A DNA stretch of 14,890 nucleotides. Origin: Kiritimatiellia bacterium (GTDB lineage Bacteria; Verrucomicrobiota; Kiritimatiellia; RFP12; UBA1067). A program made the translations under genes and the position numbers. Below, in pieces: positions 11,138 to 14,890 of the stretch. The stretch is from contig JAFRNO010000154.1 in assembly GCA_017430155.1 (NCBI GenBank), forward strand, positions 1 to 14,890, in the 5' to 3' direction. The notes below the pieces were generated by a model that saw only the letters and a program-made list of their open reading frames with translations, was not told the origin of the DNA and did no database searches. The number at the start of each line of letters is the position of its first letter. Position 1 is the first letter of the stretch.

Positions 11138-12499
11138 ATGAAGACCGAAAAGACAATCACGGGAGACGTGGATCCCGACGTGCTCGACTACACGGTCGGG
11201 GATGACCCGGTGTTGGACATGGACCTGGTGAAGTGGGACTGCCTCGGCACGGCGGCGCACGTGACGATGCTCTCGGAGATGCCCATCACGCCGCCCGTCG
11301 TCACGAAGGAAGAGGCGGCCCGCGTGCGCGCCGCGCTCGCGCAGGTCGTCGCATCCGCGCAGGCGGGGGGCTTCACGATCGAGGAGTCCGACCAGGACGT
11401 GCACATGGCCGTGGAGCGCCGTCTCACGGAGACGCTGGGCGACCTCGGCAAGAAGATCCACACGGGCCGGAGCCGCAACGACCAGGTGGCGGTGGACGTG
11501 CGCCTGCACATCAAGGACCAGCTGCACGGCCTCGAAGGCGAGGTCGCCGCGCTTGCGCGGGCGCTCGTGGCCTTCGGCCGCGCGCACGACCGCGTGCCGA
11601 TGGTCGGGCGCACGCACCTCCAGCCCGCGATGCCGAGTTCGGTGGGCAGCTGGGCGACGGGTCACGCGGAGATGATCCTCGACCAGACGGCGAACCTCGA
11701 GGCGGCCTATCAGCTCAACGATCTCTGTCCGCTCGGCTCCGCCGCCGGCTACGGCGTGCCGCTGCCGCTCGACCGGAAGCGCACGAGCGACCTGCTCGGC
11801 TTCGCGCGCCCACTCCACAACGTGTTCGGTGCGTCGATGGCGCGCGGAGAGGATGAGGCCGCGCTTCTCTCGGCGCTCGCGCAGCTCATGGCGGCGCTCT
11901 CGCGTCTCGCCGAGGACATGATCCTCTTCTCCATGCCGGAGTTCGGCTACTTCACGCTGCCGCGCGCGTACTGCACGGGCTCGTCGATCATGCCGCAGAA
12001 GTACAATCCCGACGTGCTCGAGCTCGTGCGCTCGAAGACGGCGCAGGTGCTGGGGCTCGCCACGGCGGCGCTCTCGCTCCTCCACGCGATGCCGGGCGGC
12101 TACAACCGCGACCTGCAGGACTGCAAGGGCCTCTACATGAAGGGGCTTTCCATCACGCGCACCACGTTGCGGATCCTCGCGAAGTTCGTGGCGGGGATGG
12201 GCGTGGACGAGGCGCGTCTGCGCGCCGGGTTCATCCCGGGTGTGTTCGCGACGGACGTGGCGCTCCGGAAGGTGGCGGCCGGCACGCCGTGGCGCGAGGC
12301 CTACCATCAGGTGCGCGACAACCTCGAGGCGCTGTCCGCGGAGGACCCCGACGCGGCGGTGGCGGCGAAGACGCACGCGGGCGCCGCGGCGGGCCTCGAC
12401 TGGGATCTTTACGAGACGCGCATTTCCGAACTTGAACGGCTGGTTGCCCGTCGCAGCCAGGATTTTGAATCGAAAAGAAAGGAACTCCTGCAGTCATGA
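11138..12499 (+). CDS. argH: Argininosuccinate lyase, 453 aa
   Basis: A cytoplasmic enzyme that splits argininosuccinate into arginine and fumarate, the last step of arginine synthesis. It shows the fumarase/aspartase superfamily signatures: HTGRSRNDQ (residues 108-116), GRTHLQPAMP with the catalytic-site H160, and the loop GSSIMPQK with S282/S283. The N-terminus (YTVGDDPVLDMDLVKWD) resembles the Bacteroidetes-type form rather than the WGGRF form. The full length is about normal. One change: the loop reads QKYNPD where most lyases have QKKNPD; the superfamily-invariant Lys is kept, so activity is expected. ATG 11138 follows the promoter with a short leader and no strong ribosome binding site. 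The stop overlaps the exbB start (ATGA), which is unusual company for an arginine gene and suggests translational coupling. No other arg genes are in the window. Confidence 0.95.
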   Translation: MKTEKTITGDVDPDVLDYTVGDDPVLDMDLVKWDCLGTAAHVTMLSEMPITPPVVTKEEAARVRAALAQVVASAQAGGFTIEESDQDVHMAVERRLTETLGDLGKKIHTGRSRNDQVAVDVRLHIKDQLHGLEGEVAALARALVAFGRAHDRVPMVGRTHLQPAMPSSVGSWATGHAEMILDQTANLEAAYQLNDLCPLGSAAGYGVPLPLDRKRTSDLLGFARPLHNVFGASMARGEDEAALLSALAQLMAALSRLAEDMILFSMPEFGYFTLPRAYCTGSSIMPQKYNPDVLELVRSKTAQVLGLATAALSLLHAMPGGYNRDLQDCKGLYMKGLSITRTTLRILAKFVAGMGVDEARLRAGFIPGVFATDVALRKVAAGTPWREAYHQVRDNLEALSAEDPDAAVAAKTHAGAAAGLDWDLYETRISELERLVARRSQDFESKRKELLQS

Positions 12500-13131
12500 A
12501 CATTACGGGAATCACTTTGGCAGAGATGTGGCGCAACGGCGGCCCTCTCATGTGGGTGCTCGCGGGCCTTTCCGTGATCGCGCTCGCGATCATCCTCTAC
12601 CTGCTGCTCGCGCAGCGCCGCGGGGCCCTCACGCCGCGCGCGCTCATCAGCGACGTGTTCAGCCGTCTCCAGACGGGCGACCTCGCCGAGGCGCGCCGGC
12701 TCTGCCAGCGCCGTCCCTGCGCGTTTGGCGCGCTGGCGCTGTCGGCGCTGGACGCCGTGCAGGGCGCGCCCGAGGGCACGCGTCCGCCCGTGGCGGCGGC
12801 GGTCGAGACGACCGGCGCGCACCTCGCGGAGCGGATCCAGGCGTCCGTGGACTGGCTGGCGGACATCGCGGCGATCGCGCCGCTCGTCGGCCTCCTCGGC
12901 ACGGTGCTCGGCATGTACCAGGCCTTTGGCGGCATCGCCAACGACCTGGCGGCGAACGCGCGTCCCGTGGTGCTCGCGCAGGGCGTGTCGCAGGCCATCG
13001 TCACGACGATGTTCGGCCTCGTCGTGTCGATCCCCTGCCTCGTGTTCCACGCCATGCTGCGCCGGCGCGCGGCGAAGCGCATTTCGGGGCTTGAGACGCT
13101 GGGCGTCGCACTGGAGAAGGCGTTCGCATGA
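12496..13131 (+). CDS. exbB: ExbB/TolQ/MotA-family proton channel subunit, 211 aa
   Basis: The inner-membrane subunit of a proton-driven motor complex that, with ExbD, powers TonB-type or Tol-type envelope work. It has three hydrophobic segments in the family's order: about 17-39, 121-144 (IAPLVGLLGTVLGMYQAF, the family hallmark) and 166-188 (SQAIVTTMFGLVVSIPCLVF). A cytoplasmic loop of about 80 residues lies between the first two. There is no N-terminal periplasmic extension. The start ATG overlaps the argH stop by 4 nt and its own stop overlaps the exbD start by 4 nt, giving tight coupling. It could be TolQ rather than ExbB. No TonB, TolA, TolB or receptor is in view, so the name is by family only. 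Confidence 0.9.
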   Translation: MNITGITLAEMWRNGGPLMWVLAGLSVIALAIILYLLLAQRRGALTPRALISDVFSRLQTGDLAEARRLCQRRPCAFGALALSALDAVQGAPEGTRPPVAAAVETTGAHLAERIQASVDWLADIAAIAPLVGLLGTVLGMYQAFGGIANDLAANARPVVLAQGVSQAIVTTMFGLVVSIPCLVFHAMLRRRAAKRISGLETLGVALEKAFA

Positions 13132-13550
13132 ACTTCCGTCAACACAAGCGGAGCAGCGCGCCCACCGTGCAGATGGCGTCCTTGATGGACGTCGTCTTCC
13201 TGCTCCTCTGCTTCTTCATCACCTCGAGCGTCTTCTCGCAGTGGGAGACGGAGGTGGCGATCACGCTCCCGACCGCGAAGAGCGCCACGATCCCCGGCCG
13301 GATGCCGGGCGAGATCATCCTCAACCTCAACGCGCAGGGGGAGGTGTCGGTGAACGGGCAGGTCCTCACGCTCGAGGACGTCACGTCGCGCCTCACGCGC
13401 ATCGCGGAGAACTTCCCCGGACAGCCGGTCGTGATCCGCGCGGACAAGACGGTCCCCTACGAGAAGCTCATGTCCCTGATCGACGCCTGCCGCTCGGCGA
13501 ACGTGTGGAACTTCTCGTTGGCAACAGAAGACGAAGAAAAGGACAAGTGA
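13128..13550 (+). CDS. exbD: ExbD/TolR-family biopolymer transport protein, 140 aa
   Basis: The partner of the ExbB protein: a short cytoplasmic N-terminus, one transmembrane helix (about 19-37, LMDVVFLLLCFFITSSVF) carrying the essential aspartate D21, and a periplasmic domain ending in the family's VVIRADKTVPYEKLMSLIDACR. Together with ExbB it forms the proton-conducting motor in the inner membrane. The length is typical. It overlaps exbB by 4 nt, and its stop is 3 nt before the start of a multihaem cytochrome gene. TolR is the alternative name; nothing in the sequence separates the two. Confidence 0.9.
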   Translation: MNFRQHKRSSAPTVQMASLMDVVFLLLCFFITSSVFSQWETEVAITLPTAKSATIPGRMPGEIILNLNAQGEVSVNGQVLTLEDVTSRLTRIAENFPGQPVVIRADKTVPYEKLMSLIDACRSANVWNFSLATEDEEKDK

Positions 13551-13553
13551 GAG

Positions 13554-14890
13554 ATGAGAACTGCGTCCGTGATTCTGCGCATGGGAGCCGCCGCGGCGCT
13601 GGCCGCGGCGCCGTTCGCCCTGTCGGCCGACCATTTCAACGGCGGGCGCACGGTGCCGGTCCACCGCATCGCCCCGCTGGACGCGGAGGGCGACAAGGTC
13701 TCCCCTACGGCGTCGCTGCCGGAGCCGGTTTCGCAGGAGAAGACGTGCGCGCAGTGCCATGACACACATTTGATGGCGGGCGGATCGCATTTCCGGACGG
13801 GCCTGGACACCAACGACGCGCCGGAGTCCGTAGTCGTCGAGCCGTGGTTCTGGGCGGACGAGCGGACGGGCACGGCCATCCCGCTCACGCTGCACGGGCA
13901 GGCGGGCGCGTTCCGTCCCTCCGAGCTGGGCCTTTCCTGCTGGCAGTGGACGAAGATGTTCGGCCGGTCGTTTCCCGGCGGCGGCGTGGGGAGCGACCCG
14001 CGCGCGGTAGGGGAGGTCGCCGGCCCGCGCCAGCGCTGGTTCGTGACGGGACCGCTCGGACGCAACTGCCTCGCCTGCCACCAGCAGAGCGGCTATGACT
14101 CGAGCGAGTGGGCGCGCCAGGTGCTGCGCGAGAACTTCGCGGGCGCCGCGACGGCTGCGAGCGGGCTCGGCGCCGTGGAGGGCATGAACGAGCGGCTGGA
14201 CGACACGTGGGACCATCTCCGCGCCGAGAACCCCGACGACCATCTCTTCAAGGTGCCGGAGAAGACGGTGTACGACGCGCGCCAGTTCGACGCGAAGAAC
14301 CGCTGCGTGTTCGACGTGGGGCGTCCGAAGAGCGCCAACTGCCTCGCCTGCCACGCCGTGAGCGAGGCCGGCGTGCCGTCCCACTCGATCGCGGGCGACG
14401 TGCATCTCCAGCGCGGACTCGCCTGCGTGGACTGCCACAAGAACGGCATGGACCACCGTCTGGCGACCACGAGCTGCCGCGACTGCCACGAGTCGCAGAA
14501 GGGCGCGGGGCCCAAGCCGACGCACGCGGGCATTCCGCTCGTCCATTTCGAGAAGCTCACCTGCACGGTGTGCCACAGCGGCGTGACGCGCGGCGGCGCG
14601 CGGGCGCAGGTGCGCACGGCGCGCGCGAACCGCATCGGCATCTACGGACGCGCGCAGTGGGCCACGGACGTGCCGAACGTGGTCGAGCCCGTGTTCGTGA
14701 AGGACGAGGAGGGCCGGATCGAGCCGCGCCGCATGGCCTGGCCGAGCTATTTCGCGGAACTGGGCACGAACGACGCCGTCACGCCGCTCCCGCCCGAGAC
14801 GATCACGGACCTCGGCGTGCGCGGCACGAACGCGTTCACGAAGGCCGTCGTCGCCGAGGTGCTGAACGCGCTGAAGGCGAAGCGGCCCGA
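13554..14890 (+). CDS. Secreted multihaem c-type cytochrome (3'-truncated), at least six haems
   Basis: The frame is open from ATG 13554 to the window end (445 codons) with no stop. A signal peptide (MRTASVILRMGAAAALA, cleavage likely after LSA before DHF) sends it to the periplasm. Six CxxCH haem-attachment motifs are in frame: CAQCH (Cys at residue 65), CLACH (172), CLACH (263), CVDCH (291), CRDCH (308) and CTVCH (337). The first is followed by a GGSHF motif, and the last four are clustered. Haem would be attached covalently in the periplasm, giving an electron-transfer or redox-enzyme role. No CxxCK active-site haem of the NrfA kind is seen in this part, and I do not recognise the subfamily. 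The ATG has AAAAGGAC about 10 nt upstream and lies 3 nt after exbD, so it is the distal gene of the argH-exbB-exbD unit. The gene continues beyond the window. Confidence 0.9.
   Translation, partial: MRTASVILRMGAAAALAAAPFALSADHFNGGRTVPVHRIAPLDAEGDKVSPTASLPEPVSQEKTCAQCHDTHLMAGGSHFRTGLDTNDAPESVVVEPWFWADERTGTAIPLTLHGQAGAFRPSELGLSCWQWTKMFGRSFPGGGVGSDPRAVGEVAGPRQRWFVTGPLGRNCLACHQQSGYDSSEWARQVLRENFAGAATAASGLGAVEGMNERLDDTWDHLRAENPDDHLFKVPEKTVYDARQFDAKNRCVFDVGRPKSANCLACHAVSEAGVPSHSIAGDVHLQRGLACVDCHKNGMDHRLATTSCRDCHESQKGAGPKPTHAGIPLVHFEKLTCTVCHSGVTRGGARAQVRTARANRIGIYGRAQWATDVPNVVEPVFVKDEEGRIEPRRMAWPSYFAELGTNDAVTPLPPETITDLGVRGTNAFTKAVVAEVLNALKAKRP

Noticed and set aside
12597..14576. A 659-codon - strand frame over exbB, exbD and the cytochrome
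   Set aside because: The + strand holds three clearly recognisable proteins, including six in-frame CxxCH motifs; the antisense frame has no supported feature.

Overview
The window is GC-rich bacterial DNA with every recognised gene on the + strand. The organism is not named in the sequence. A C-terminal PEP-CTERM sorting tail, a large secreted protein with an InlB/Flg_new-type repeat, eukaryotic-like Ser/Thr kinases with DLG motifs, a long multi-sensor hybrid histidine kinase and a multihaem cytochrome c together suggest a member of the PVC superphylum, most likely Kiritimatiellota or Lentisphaerota. This is inference from gene content and was not checked by any search.

Layout. (A) 3-4688, cell-surface block: the 3' end of a large secreted modular protein (3-1610), a small PEP-CTERM protein (1650-2294), and a polytopic membrane protein with C-terminal TPRs (2295-4688) whose GTG start abuts the previous stop codon. 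(B) 4718-11050, signalling block: a well-formed promoter drives a hybrid histidine kinase with two to three periplasmic solute-binding-like sensor modules (4790-7957). Two tail-anchored Ser/Thr kinases follow (7985-8971, 8991-10127), separated by 27 and 19 nt. A second promoter then drives an RsbW/SpoIIAB-type ATPase (10258-10740) and a free-standing HPt protein (10742-11050). (C) 11062-14890, third promoter with an overlapping inverted repeat: argininosuccinate lyase (argH), ExbB, ExbD and a secreted multihaem cytochrome c that runs off the window. These genes overlap by 4 nt or lie 3 nt apart, so they look like one transcript.

How they may work together. Block B has the parts of a mixed phospho-signalling circuit. 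The hybrid kinase carries its own receiver but no HPt domain, and a free HPt lies downstream. Two membrane-tethered Ser/Thr kinases and an anti-sigma-type ATPase lie between and beside them. No response regulator with an output domain, no STAS antagonist, no PP2C phosphatase and no sigma factor is in view, so the output is unknown. Block C couples a proton-motive-force transducer (ExbBD) to a periplasmic haem protein behind an unrelated amino-acid gene.

The three promoters share one form: a -10 preceded by TG-N, a 17-bp spacer and a 4/6 match to TTGACA, consistent with a housekeeping sigma-70 factor. No gene-free stretch exceeds 300 nt. The gaps are 4689-4789 (promoter 1), 7958-7984 and 8972-8990 (ribosome binding sites only), 10128-10257 (promoter 2, with no convincing terminator for the kinase operon) and 11051-11137 (inverted repeat, T-run, promoter 3). 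I saw no tRNA, rRNA, CRISPR array, insertion sequence or attachment site.
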